NCBI RefSeq assembly: GCF_024498175.1
Contig: NZ_CP101823.1
Span: 2,672,987-2,736,986 of the forward strand
DNA: 64,000 bases
Reading direction: 5' to 3'
Origin: Haloplanus salinarum
GTDB lineage: Archaea > Halobacteriota > Halobacteria > Halobacteriales > Haloferacaceae
The translations under genes were made by a program, and so were the position numbers. This document shows, piece after piece, positions 34,834-42,856 of the stretch (the first letter of the stretch is position 1; each line of letters starts with the position of its first letter). Under the pieces are notes generated by a model that saw only the letters and a program-made list of their open reading frames with translations, was not told the origin of the DNA and made no database searches.

Positions 34834-35358
34834 TCACGCCGGGAGACGGTAGGTATCGACGTCGGTCCCGGTTCCGGGGTCGCGCTCGGCGGCGGCCGCG
34901 AGGGCGTCGCGGGCGAGCGCCGCAGCGTCGTCGAGCGACGCCTCGGGATCGTGACCGGCTTCGAGGACGCCGAGGGCGAGGGCCGCGCCGCTCCCCAGCG
35001 CCGCCAGCGACTCCTCGGTGACGCCGCCGTCGGGATCGATCGATCGGAGGCGCGGGACGCCCGCGTCGTCGGGGGCGGTGACGAGTACGGAGGCGTCGAA
35101 CTCGGTGGCGACGTCGGCGACGAGGCGGGCGACGGCGTCGATCCGGAGGCGACCGCGCTCCGTGCGGTAGGATCGGATCTCGGCGTCGAGACGGTCGGCG
35201 ACCGCGGGAACGTCCCCGCAGACCACGGCGGCGCCGACGCGGTCGAATTCGAGGACGTGCCGACGCGACCGACTCCGGATGCGGCCCCCGCTCGCGACGA
35301 CGCGGTCACCGGCGAGGACGACTCCGGCGGGGCAGGCGACTCCGGCGACCGTGCTCAT
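34834..35358 (-). CDS. Proteasome beta-subunit-like Ntn-hydrolase homologue
   Basis: The 174-residue protein resembles a 20S proteasome beta subunit: it starts MSTVAGVACPAGVVLAGDRV, the strand arrangement that normally follows the catalytic Thr1 (TTTVG...GVVLATD), and continues with LGSGAALALGVLE, like the conserved SGS region. There is no propeptide. After Met removal the first residue would be Ser, not Thr, and Lys33 of the active site is not evident in GRIRSRSRRH. It could be an inactive or Ser-type paralogue. The main proteasome genes are elsewhere. Confidence 0.7.
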   Translation of the reverse strand: MSTVAGVACPAGVVLAGDRVVASGGRIRSRSRRHVLEFDRVGAAVVCGDVPAVADRLDAEIRSYRTERGRLRIDAVARLVADVATEFDASVLVTAPDDAGVPRLRSIDPDGGVTEESLAALGSGAALALGVLEAGHDPEASLDDAAALARDALAAAAERDPGTGTDVDTYRLPA

Positions 35359-35396
35359 GGTCGTTCGTTCGCGGCGAACGGAGGTAGGCGTGTCGC

Positions 35397-36452
35397 TTAC
35401 GCCCCGAGGAGGTCGTCGACCAGCGCTTCGGGATCGAACCGTTCGAGGTCGTCGTACCCCTGCCCGGTGCCGAGAAAGAGGACGGGCTTGCCGGTCACGT
35501 AGGCGACGGAGATGGCGGCCCCGCCCTGGGAGTCGGCGTCCGCCTTCGTCAGCACGGCGCCGTCGATTTCGGCCGCCTCGTCGAACTGCTGGGCGCGTTC
35601 GACGGCGTCCTGGCCGGCGACCGCCTCGTCGACGAACAGGGTGAGGTCGGGGTCGACGACGCGGTCGATCTTCTCCAACTGGGCCATCAGGTCGCTGGAG
35701 GTGTGGAGGCGCCCGGCGGTGTCGCCGAGGACGACGTCCACGTCGTTGGCCTCCGCGTACTCGACGCCGTCGTAGACGACGGCGGCGGGATCGCCGCCCT
35801 GTTCGTGGGTGATCAAGCGCTTGTCGAGCGCCTCGGCGTGTTCCCGGATCTGCTCGTTGGCCCCCGCACGGTACGTGTCGCCGTTCGCGAGCACCGTGGA
35901 GTACCCGCGCTCCTCCAGATAGCGAGCCAGTTTGGCGATGGTGGTGGTCTTGCCGACGCCGTTGACGCCGGTGAAGACGATGGTCACCGGCTTCTCCGCC
36001 TGCGCGATGCGCTCGTCGAAGTCGAACTGGCCGACGCTGATGACCTCGAGCAGGGCGTCCCGAAGGGCGTCCTCGACGAGGTCACCCGTGCTCGCCATCT
36101 GGGATTTGGTCTCGCCGATCAGGTTCGACCGGATCTGATCCAGGATGGCCTCCGCGACGCCCATCTCGACGTCGCTCTCCAGCAGCGCCATCTCGAGGTT
36201 CCAGAGGGGATCCTCCAGGTCCTCCTCCTCGAGGACGACCTTACCGGTGGCGAAGGCCTTGGCCCGCTGGAGGCGACCGGGCGAGTCGGCGTCGGCCTCG
36301 TCGGGCGCGTCCGTCTCGTCGGCGGTGTCGGCGTCGTCCGCCGAATCCGTCTCGGCCTCCCCGTCCGGTTCCGCCTCCGGATCGGCGTCCTCGGCACTCT
36401 CCTCGACGTCGCTCCGGAAGGTATCCAGCTTGTCTTTCAGTCCGTCGAACAT
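35397..36452 (-). CDS. ftsY: Signal recognition particle receptor FtsY
   Basis: The 351-residue GTPase docks SRP-ribosome complexes at the membrane. An acidic A region (about 15-60) is followed by the N domain and the NG GTPase: G1 GVNGVGKTTT (162-171), DTYRAGA (192-198), DTAGRLH (244-250) and TKAD (near 307). Membrane contact is through the MFDGLKDKLDTF amphipathic start. It is the last gene of a ribosomal/prefoldin operon, 6 nt after pfdA, a classic archaeal arrangement. Confidence 0.97.
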   Translation of the reverse strand: MFDGLKDKLDTFRSDVEESAEDADPEAEPDGEAETDSADDADTADETDAPDEADADSPGRLQRAKAFATGKVVLEEEDLEDPLWNLEMALLESDVEMGVAEAILDQIRSNLIGETKSQMASTGDLVEDALRDALLEVISVGQFDFDERIAQAEKPVTIVFTGVNGVGKTTTIAKLARYLEERGYSTVLANGDTYRAGANEQIREHAEALDKRLITHEQGGDPAAVVYDGVEYAEANDVDVVLGDTAGRLHTSSDLMAQLEKIDRVVDPDLTLFVDEAVAGQDAVERAQQFDEAAEIDGAVLTKADADSQGGAAISVAYVTGKPVLFLGTGQGYDDLERFDPEALVDDLLGA

Positions 36453-36458
36453 CGGCCG

Positions 36459-36917
36459 CTACTCGTCGTCGCCCTGCTCTTGTTGGAGCTGCTGCATCTG
36501 CTGTTGTTGCATCTGCTGTTGCATCTGCTGGGCCTGCTGTTCGAGCTCCTGGCTCTCGGATTCGAGCTCCGAGATCTCGTCCTCGACGTCGTCGACGCGG
36601 TCGTCGAGCACGTCCCGCTTGCGTTCGAGGGCGTCGATGGCGTCGCCCTGGGGCTGTTCGGCCGCGTAACCGCCGCCGAGATCGACGATCACTTCGTCGA
36701 TGTCCTGGACCTCGGCACGGAGGTAGGCGCCGCCGCCGAGGGGGACCTGCACCGTCGAGCCGGTGTCGAGGGTCTCGATGGCCTCGACCGCCTCGTCGAT
36801 CTCGCTTTGGCGGGTGCGAAGCGATTCGATCTCGGCTTCCAGCTCCGCGATCTCCTCGTCGATGGCCTCGATCTCCTGGGTGAGCTGCTGGAGTTGCTGC
36901 TGACCGCCACCCATCAT
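36459..36917 (-). CDS. pfdA: Prefoldin alpha subunit
   Basis: The 152-residue protein has the prefoldin alpha plan: N-terminal helix (QQQLQQLTQEIEAIDEEIAE), a central beta-hairpin pair with VQVPLGGGAYLRAEV and VIVDLGGGYAAEQ, and a long C-terminal coiled coil ending in Gln/Met-rich repeats. With beta subunits it forms a hexameric holdase that passes unfolded proteins to the thermosome. Its start overlaps the stop of rpl18ae by 2 nt. Confidence 0.95.
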   Translation of the reverse strand: MMGGGQQQLQQLTQEIEAIDEEIAELEAEIESLRTRQSEIDEAVEAIETLDTGSTVQVPLGGGAYLRAEVQDIDEVIVDLGGGYAAEQPQGDAIDALERKRDVLDDRVDDVEDEISELESESQELEQQAQQMQQQMQQQQMQQLQQEQGDDE

Positions 36918-37090
36918 GCCGCGGTCACCCCCTCGATCTCGACCTGCGTGCGCTTGAGGCCGTGCTCGCTCCCGAGCTGGGCGAGGGTGTGCTCGCGCGC
37001 GACGTTCTCGTTGGTGGCCTCTACCGACTTCTCGAACTGTCGGTAGCCGGTTCGGTCCTGAAAGCGTCCGCTGACGACGAATTCGCTCAT
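36914..37090 (-). CDS. rpl18a: Large ribosomal subunit protein L18Ae (LX)
   Basis: The 58-residue protein (MSEFVVSGRFQDRTGYRQFE at the start, KRTQVEIEGVTAA at the end) matches archaeal ribosomal protein LX/L18Ae in length and pattern. It lies between eif6 and pfdA, where it is normally found in archaea. Its TGA (36914-36916) overlaps the pfdA start codon, giving tight coupling. Confidence 0.93.
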   Translation of the reverse strand: MSEFVVSGRFQDRTGYRQFEKSVEATNENVAREHTLAQLGSEHGLKRTQVEIEGVTAA

Positions 37091-37126
37091 GTACCGAAGG
37101 GTCGTGAGGAAGCGGGAAGTATCTTC

Positions 37127-37798
37127 CTACTGGCGCTCGATGTAGCCGAGCGTCTCCTCGATGCGGCCGAGCTCCGGGCCCGTGGTGTCCGTGCCGACGA
37201 CGTAGCCCGCGTCGGTGGCGACGAGTCCGGAGCCGACGAGGGGGGCGCCGTAGTTCACGGTGCCGATGTCGGCCCGCACGTCGAGACAGTCTTCGAGCGC
37301 CTCCAGTTCCGGCTCGCGCGATTTCGGGTGGCAGAGCACCCCCTCGTTGGTCGCGACGGCGGCGGTACCGACGGTGCGGACGTCCGCCAGGTCGCCGCGC
37401 TCGACGGGCACGTCGAGGGCGTCCTTGACCGTCCGGATGGCCTCCCGGCTCAGGTCCGGGTGGACGTACGCGCCGTAGTCGTTCGCGAGAACGACGTTGC
37501 CGGCGGCGTTGATGCGTCCCGGAAGTTCGGTCACGTCGAGTCCGGTCTCGTCCTCGATGGTCGAAATCTCGCGGTCCGTCGCCCGACCGGAGACGAGGAG
37601 CCCGTGCTCGTTGCCGACGGCGAGGGCGCCGACGGTTCCGGAGCCGCCGACCGTGGTCGACACGGGATCGACGTCGAGTTCGGCCGCGATGTCGGCCACG
37701 GTGTCCGCGTCGGCGTCCGGACGCACCAGCAGACAGTCGTTGGTCGCGCGGGCGAACACCCCGACGTACGACGATCCGGCGAAGGAGGCGCGTAACAC
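37127..37798 (-). CDS. eif6: Translation initiation factor aIF6
   Basis: The 223-residue protein is a pentein-fold factor built from five repeated motifs, with [20 protein letters not shown] at the start and repeats such as [14 protein letters not shown] and [14 protein letters not shown]. It binds the large subunit and prevents premature joining with the small subunit. It starts 1 nt after rpl31e ends, within the same operon. Confidence 0.96.
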   Translation of the reverse strand: MLRASFAGSSYVGVFARATNDCLLVRPDADADTVADIAAELDVDPVSTTVGGSGTVGALAVGNEHGLLVSGRATDREISTIEDETGLDVTELPGRINAAGNVVLANDYGAYVHPDLSREAIRTVKDALDVPVERGDLADVRTVGTAAVATNEGVLCHPKSREPELEALEDCLDVRADIGTVNYGAPLVGSGLVATDAGYVVGTDTTGPELGRIEETLGYIERQ

Positions 37799-37799
37799 G

Positions 37800-38078
37800 T
37801 TATTCTGCGGTCTCTGCTTCGACGATCGGTTCGCCGTCCTCGACGAAGCGAGCGGCGCGAACGCGGAGCTTGCTGGGCGGGTTGTTCCGGCCCTGGGCCC
37901 AGATCGCCTCGTTGATGTCCGGATCGAGACGGACCTCGCTCTCGTCGACCTTGAAGTGCGTAGCGAGGTGTTCGCGGACGATGGTCATCGCCCGGTCGGC
38001 ACGCTCGTTCGACGGCTCCGCCCGTGCGTCGCGGAGCGGGACGGTGACGACGCGCTCCTCGAAGTCGTTGGCGCTCAT
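37800..38078 (-). CDS. rpl31e: Large ribosomal subunit protein L31e
   Basis: The 92-residue protein has the L31e pattern ([36 protein letters not shown]), a eukaryote/archaea-specific protein near the tunnel exit. It starts directly after the rpl39e stop codon with no gap. Confidence 0.96.
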   Translation of the reverse strand: MSANDFEERVVTVPLRDARAEPSNERADRAMTIVREHLATHFKVDESEVRLDPDINEAIWAQGRNNPPSKLRVRAARFVEDGEPIVEAETAE

Positions 38079-38231
38079 CTATTCGTCCGTATCGTTCCGG
38101 CGCCAGTTGCGGCGCTTCGGGTTGCGGGTGACCTGCCGGTCCGTCTTGAGCATGACCCACGCGGGGACGCGGCTGTTCTGGTTCTCCAGTTTGGCGAGTC
38201 GCTTCTTCTTCGCCTTCGATTTCTTACCCAT
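38079..38231 (-). CDS. rpl39e: Large ribosomal subunit protein L39e
   Basis: The 50-residue, strongly basic protein ([20 protein letters not shown], then [11 protein letters not shown] and [10 protein letters not shown]) lines the ribosomal exit tunnel. ATG at 38229-38231 gives the family length; the long upstream extension of the frame is spurious. It is the first gene of the rpl39e-rpl31e-eif6-rpl18ae-pfdA-ftsY operon. A TATA-like GATTTTATG lies about 25-32 nt upstream on the coding strand (near 38256-38264). Confidence 0.97.
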   Translation of the reverse strand: MGKKSKAKKKRLAKLENQNSRVPAWVMLKTDRQVTRNPKRRNWRRNDTDE

Positions 38232-38996
38232 AGTGCCCCTGTCTACCCCGTCGCCGCATAAAATCTTGTTCTTTCGGGCGTTGGTCGGGGCACACCGTGG
38301 GACCGTTCGATATCGCGATATGCGATTGATGGACGGTGCGACCGTGACCCCATCCCCCGAACGGGCCTTCGGCGACCGAGCGGCGCGAAAACAGAGGGGG
38401 CGCGTGCAGCACCGGGAAATCGCCGTGCTCGCCGGCGTTTCACGTCGAACGGTAGTTCGAATCCACCCGATCCCACGCCGACGAGCGCGCCGGTGAAGTG
38501 GCTGGCGTGGATTCGAATCAGGGAGTGAAACGACCGTGGTTCGAATCCATCCGCGAACGACAGCGAGCGGATGGGAGGTTCGAGCCCAGAGGACGGAAGT
38601 CCTCGTGGTTCGAATCCATCCGCGAACGACAGCGAGCGGATGGGAGGTTCGAGCCCAGAGGACGGAAGTCCTCGTGGTTCGAATCCATCCGCGAACGACA
38701 GCGGTGCCGTCCACCCGGGACGCTCGCCCCGGAGACACCGGTGAGCGGGGAAAGGAATCCCGTGGGCGACCCGGGGACGAGGTAGCTTCGGGGCGACTCC
38801 GGACGTCGCGCATGCGGTCGTTCTCCCACGGCCCGCGAGGGATCGAACGAAAGGAGCGTGGTCGGCGTGCGCCGGTATCGAGTCCGATCGGCCGGGGTGT
38901 GGGTCGGGCGAAGAACGGGTGGCCCCGGACGGGATCTACCGGAGCCGACAGTTCCTGATAAATCTCATATCGCGATACGGAATCGATCGGGCGCGG
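38232..38996. other. Gene-free region with tandem repeats and palindromes
   Basis: 765 bp between the L39e operon promoter and thpR with no ORF that looks coding. It holds a 69-bp tandem repeat (38536-38703), TTCGAATCC-containing inverted fragments at about 38454-38515, and two ATATCGCGATA palindromes near 38310 and 38966. Confidence 0.6.
38536..38703. repeat. 69-bp tandem repeat, 2.4 copies, with two hairpins per unit
   Basis: Units at 38536-38604 and 38605-38673 are identical; a 30-bp third copy ends at 38703. Each unit contains GGTTCGAATCC (T-arm-like), a CATCCGC/GCGGATG hairpin and a GAGGAC-GGAA-GTCCTC hairpin, plus a second TTCGAGCCC motif. There are no spacers, so it is not CRISPR. No coding frame is supported. 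Confidence 0.9.
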
Positions 38997-39548
38997 CTAC
39001 AGCGGGTACCGACCGACCGTCTCGTAGACGGGGCCGTCGTCGGTGAGCGTACTCTCCGTGAGACGGACCTCGCACACCTCGACGGAGCCGACGTCCGGGT
39101 TGGCGTCCGCGACGACCCGCTGGACGGCTGCCTTCCCGCGGGCGTCGTCCATCCGGGCGAGGGTGACGTGGGGCGTGAAGTCGTGGTCGGCGGGATCGAA
39201 CCCCAGGGCCGTCGTCTCGCGTTCGACCGCCTCGTGGAGGCGGGTGAGTTCCGGGCCGCCCCGGCGGACGCCGGTCCAGACGACGCTGATGTAATCGAGC
39301 GAGGGGAAGACGCCGTAGCCGCCGAGGGTCAGTTCGAAGGGGTCCACGGCCGCGTCGTCGACGGCGGTGGCGAGGGCGGATTCGAGGGCGTCCCGGCGGT
39401 CGGGGGTAACCTCGCCGAGGAACTCGAGGGTCACGTGGGCGTTCTCGGGGTCGACGAAGCGGAGACTCCCGGCGTCGGGCAGGCGATCCTGGGCGTTCGC
39501 GATCCCGTCGGCCAGCGGGGCCACGTCGACGCTGACGAACAGTCGCAT
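38997..39548 (-). CDS. thpR: RNA 2',3'-cyclic phosphodiesterase (2H family)
   Basis: The ATG at 39548 gives 183 residues. Two HxTx motifs define the 2H phosphoesterase family: HVTLEFLG (about 38-45) and HVTLAR (about 127-132). Family members hydrolyse 2',3'-cyclic phosphate ends of RNA and may act in tRNA splicing-related end repair or ligation. It is divergent from the TPR protein gene. Confidence 0.93.
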   Translation of the reverse strand: MRLFVSVDVAPLADGIANAQDRLPDAGSLRFVDPENAHVTLEFLGEVTPDRRDALESALATAVDDAAVDPFELTLGGYGVFPSLDYISVVWTGVRRGGPELTRLHEAVERETTALGFDPADHDFTPHVTLARMDDARGKAAVQRVVADANPDVGSVEVCEVRLTESTLTDDGPVYETVGRYPL

Positions 39549-39628
39549 ACGCACGGCTCGCCGCGCCGAGGACGTAAGTGCTGGCCCGTGACGCAGGCCT
39601 TAACCGCCCCGACGTCCAATTCCAGGGC

Positions 39629-40360
39629 ATGGACGACGAGCAACCCCATCGCTTCTCGGAGGGGCAGGGGTTCGACGAGGAGTACGAGGAGTTCTCGCTC
39701 GATCCGCCGGAGCTGTCGGTCGATCCGACGGAGGTCGATCCGGTGGACTCGCGGGTACTGACGGACATGCTCGACGAACGCAACGTCGGGAGCGACCAGG
39801 TCGACGCCGAACAGCTGGTCGACGTCGGGCTCTCCTACATGGGTATCAACCGGTTCGAGGAGGCGACCGGGGCGTTCGAACGTGCGGCGCAGTTCGCGGC
39901 GGACGACCGGATCGAACAGGAGGCGTGGGTGAACAAGGGTGCGGCACACGCCGAACTCGAGGAGTACGACGAGGCCATCGGCGCCTACGAGGAGGCCCTC
40001 GACATCGACGGCGAGTCCGACCACGCCGCCACGGCCCACACGAACCTGGCGTACGCCCTCTGGGAGTGGGGGCGGACCGAGCAGGCGCTCGAACACGCCG
40101 AGCGCGCCGTGGAGGTCGACCCTCGGTTCGGACAAGCGTGGTACAACCGCGGTTTCTTCCTCTCGGAGCGAGGCCTCCACGAGAGCGCGGTCGACTGTTT
40201 CGACAACGCGATCCGACTGGGGATGCGCAACGCCTCGGTGCTGGAGGAGAAAGCGCGGGCCCTAGAGGAACTCGGCCAAGACGAGGAGGCCGAGCGCGTC
40301 CAAGAGCAGGCGGCGGAACTCCGCGAGGAGGCCGAGCGCGAACTCGTCGAGGATCGGTAG
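39629..40360 (+). CDS. Tetratricopeptide repeat protein
   Basis: The ATG at 39629 gives 243 residues. A strongly acidic N-terminus (about 1-65) is followed by at least four TPR units, for example AEQLVDVGLSYMGINRFEEA, AWVNKGAAHAELEEYDEAIG, TNLAYALWEWGRTEQALEHA and AWYNRGFFLSERGLHESAVD, and a helical tail. It is likely a protein-interaction scaffold in the cytoplasm. It ends immediately before the DUF424 gene, so the two are probably co-translated. Confidence 0.9.
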   Translation: MDDEQPHRFSEGQGFDEEYEEFSLDPPELSVDPTEVDPVDSRVLTDMLDERNVGSDQVDAEQLVDVGLSYMGINRFEEATGAFERAAQFAADDRIEQEAWVNKGAAHAELEEYDEAIGAYEEALDIDGESDHAATAHTNLAYALWEWGRTEQALEHAERAVEVDPRFGQAWYNRGFFLSERGLHESAVDCFDNAIRLGMRNASVLEEKARALEELGQDEEAERVQEQAAELREEAERELVEDR

Positions 40361-40651
40361 ATGCTGATCCGCGAGCGCGACACGCCCGAGGGACTCCTCG
40401 TCGCGGTCTGTGACCGGGAGTGTCTCGGCGAGACCTACGCGGACGGCGAGGTGTCGCTGACGGTGACCGAGGAGTTCTACGGCGGGGACCCCGGCGACGC
40501 CGAGGACGTGGTGGACGCGCTACGGCGGGCCTCGGTCGCGAACCTCGTCGGCGAGCGCTGTGTCGACGTCGCCGTCGAGGCCGGACTCGTCGACGCGGAG
40601 AACGTCCTCGAACTCGAGGGCACGCGCCACGCCCAACTGCTCTGGCTCTAG
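40361..40651 (+). CDS. DUF424 family protein
   Basis: The 96-residue protein begins MLIRERDTPEGLLVAVCDRE and contains VSLTVTEEFYGG and ANLVGERCVDVAVE, matching the small archaeal DUF424 family. Its function is not established as far as I know. The ATG directly follows the TAG of the TPR gene (0 nt gap), suggesting coupling. Its 3' end overlaps the convergent lipoprotein gene by 4 nt. Confidence 0.85.
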   Translation: MLIRERDTPEGLLVAVCDRECLGETYADGEVSLTVTEEFYGGDPGDAEDVVDALRRASVANLVGERCVDVAVEAGLVDAENVLELEGTRHAQLLWL

Positions 40652-41322
40652 CCGACCATCGAACTCTCGAGCATCTGTATCTCCGAGACGGGACCGATCT
40701 CGACGTAGTGGGTCTCGCCCGCGTCGCCGGTCGGGCGGATCTCGAGCCAGTAGGAACGGTCCGGGTCGAGGTCGAACACCACCGCACCCGCCGCCGACTG
40801 GCCCGCCGAGAGCGTCGTGGCGGCGACCGACTGGGCGTCGATCCGGTCGTCGTCGCCGATGCTCGTCGTCCCCCGGTCGTCGAAATACCGGATCTGATCC
40901 TCGTTAGTGGCGAGGAACGAGTTCTGGGGGAAGGTAGTGGAGTCGTCCTGCGGGTTCTCGAACTCCAGAAGCACGATCAGGAAGGTCCCGTCCGCGGTGG
41001 CGGGGTTGGCGCTGCTACCGACGCTGTCGGCGCGGAAGAAGTCGATAATGCGGTAACGGATCCGGTTGCCCTCGGTGCCGACGACGAACGACTCCTCGAG
41101 GGCGTGTGTGGGGCCACCGGGGCCGGATGCCGCCGTCTCGGTCGGCTCCGCCGTCGCCGTCGCCGTCGCCGTCTCGGTCGGCTCCGCCGTCGCCGTCGCC
41201 GTCGCCGTCTCGGTGTCGGTCGCCGTCCCCGTCGGCGTACTCTCCGAGCCACCGCCGCCACACCCCGCGAGCAGTCCTGCCGTGAGCGTTCCACAGATTC
41301 CCAAGACCCGTCGACGTTGCAT
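40648..41322 (-). CDS. Tat lipoprotein, DUF4352-like
   Basis: The 224-residue protein has a Tat-like signal (MQRRRVLGICGTLTAG) and lipobox LLAGC. A Thr/Ala/Glu-rich linker contains two near-identical ATATATAEPTET repeats (about 38-64), encoded by near-identical DNA. The C-terminal domain (about 70-224) has a conserved-looking FLIVLLEFENPQDDS strand and SAGQSAAGAVVFDL, like DUF4352/telomeric-repeat-binding-like lipoproteins. It is an external, membrane-tethered beta-sandwich of unknown role. Confidence 0.8.
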   Translation of the reverse strand: MQRRRVLGICGTLTAGLLAGCGGGGSESTPTGTATDTETATATATAEPTETATATATAEPTETAASGPGGPTHALEESFVVGTEGNRIRYRIIDFFRADSVGSSANPATADGTFLIVLLEFENPQDDSTTFPQNSFLATNEDQIRYFDDRGTTSIGDDDRIDAQSVAATTLSAGQSAAGAVVFDLDPDRSYWLEIRPTGDAGETHYVEIGPVSEIQMLESSMVG

Positions 41323-41443
41323 GGTTGCATGTAAGCGGTCGGATACCTGAAGAAAGTGGTGGGTCGGGGACGTAACCGGTCGGGGTTTCGTCGGGTGTGA
41401 GACACCGAAGGGGTGTTATTCCTCCGGATCCTACAACTGGGCG

Positions 41444-42721
41444 ATGGGAGTCCAGGAATCGTATCCGATCGACGTGGAGGCCATCCGGGCCGATTTCCCG
41501 ATCCTCGACCGCCTGGTCGGGGGCGACGTGGAGACGTCCGGACAGGGTCCCGACGACGACACGCCCCTCTACTATCTGGACAACGCCGCGACGAGCCACA
41601 CGCCCGAGCAGGTAGTCGAGACGATCAGCGACTACTACCGCGGCTACAACGCGAACGTCCACCGGGGCATCCACCAGTTGAGTCAGGAGGCGAGCGTGGC
41701 CTACGAGGAGGCCCACGACACCGTCGCCGACTTCGTCGGCGCGGCGGGTCGCGAGGAGATCGTCTTCACCAAGAACACCACCGAGGCGGAGAACCTCGTC
41801 GCCTACGCCTGGGGACTGGCCGAACTCGGTCCGGATGACTCGGTCGTCCTCTCGGAGATGGAACACCACGCGTCGCTCGTGACGTGGCAACAGATCGCCA
41901 AGCGGACCGGCGCCGAGGTGCGCTACATCCGCGTCGACGACGACGGCTACCTCGATATGGACCACGCCGCCGAGTTGATCGACGACTCCACGGCGATGGT
42001 GTCGGTCGTCCACGTCTCGAACACGCTGGGGACGGTGAACCCCGTATCCGACCTGGCCGACATGGCCCACGACCACGACGCGCTGATCTTCGTCGACGGC
42101 GCACAGTCGGCGCCGACCCGCCCGGTCGACGTGAAAGCCATGGACGCCGACTTCTTCGCGTTCTCCGGACACAAGATGTGTGGCCCGACCGGCATCGGGG
42201 CGCTCTACGGCAAGGAAGCGATCCTCGAATCGATGCAGCCGTACCTCTACGGCGGCGACATGATCCGTCGGGTCAGCTTCGACGACTCGACGTGGGAGGA
42301 CTTGCCCTGGAAGTTCGAGGCCGGTACTCCCTCCATCTCGCAGGGCATCGCCTTCGCCGCCGCCGTCGACTACATGGAGGATATCGGCATGGAGGCCGTC
42401 CAGGCCCACGAGGAACTGCTCGCGGAGTACGCCCACGACCGCCTCGACGAGTTCGACGACGTGACGATCTACGGCCCGCCGGGCGACGACCGCGGCGGCC
42501 TCGTCGCGTTCAACGTCGAGGGCGTCCACGCCCACGACCTCTCCAGTATCGTCAACGACCACGGCGTGGCCATCCGGGCCGGCGACCACTGCACCCAGCC
42601 GCTCCACGACAAGCTCGGCATCGCGGCCTCCGCGCGGGCCTCCTTCTACGTCTACAACACCCGCGAGGAGATCGATCGGCTGATCGACGCCATCGCCGAA
42701 GCCCGAGAGCTGTTCGCGTAG
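41444..42721 (+). CDS. sufS: Cysteine desulfurase (SufS/CsdA type)
   Basis: The 425-residue PLP enzyme removes sulfur from cysteine for iron-sulfur cluster and other sulfur transfer. It has YLDNAATSHTPEQV near the N-terminus, ANVHRGIHQLS, the PLP lysine in FFAFSGHKMCGPTGIG (about residue 243) and the persulfide cysteine in RAGDHCTQPL (about residue 382). The N-terminal insertion LVGGDVETSGQGPDDD is a little longer than usual. It stands alone; no SufB/C/D genes are nearby. Confidence 0.95.
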   Translation: MGVQESYPIDVEAIRADFPILDRLVGGDVETSGQGPDDDTPLYYLDNAATSHTPEQVVETISDYYRGYNANVHRGIHQLSQEASVAYEEAHDTVADFVGAAGREEIVFTKNTTEAENLVAYAWGLAELGPDDSVVLSEMEHHASLVTWQQIAKRTGAEVRYIRVDDDGYLDMDHAAELIDDSTAMVSVVHVSNTLGTVNPVSDLADMAHDHDALIFVDGAQSAPTRPVDVKAMDADFFAFSGHKMCGPTGIGALYGKEAILESMQPYLYGGDMIRRVSFDDSTWEDLPWKFEAGTPSISQGIAFAAAVDYMEDIGMEAVQAHEELLAEYAHDRLDEFDDVTIYGPPGDDRGGLVAFNVEGVHAHDLSSIVNDHGVAIRAGDHCTQPLHDKLGIAASARASFYVYNTREEIDRLIDAIAEARELFA

Positions 42722-42856
42722 CCGCGTTCGCGGCGTTTTCGACGGTGTCCACCGGTAGCCGTCGGCTCCACGCGTAGCGTCGAAAGAAAAACGGGATCGT
42801 TCGGTCGGGCGATGCGGTGCGGCGATGGATCGAGAGGGATGGGGCGCGCGCCTATC

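Noticed and set aside
38536-38703. CRISPR array
   Set aside because: Units are contiguous and identical with no unique spacers and no cas genes in the window.
38243-38829. Frames with WIRTT/DSNHE-type peptides across the 69-bp repeat
   Set aside because: These are typical spurious ORFs over TTCGAATC-rich repeat DNA; no start signal or coding pattern, and the same DNA gives similar frames on both strands.
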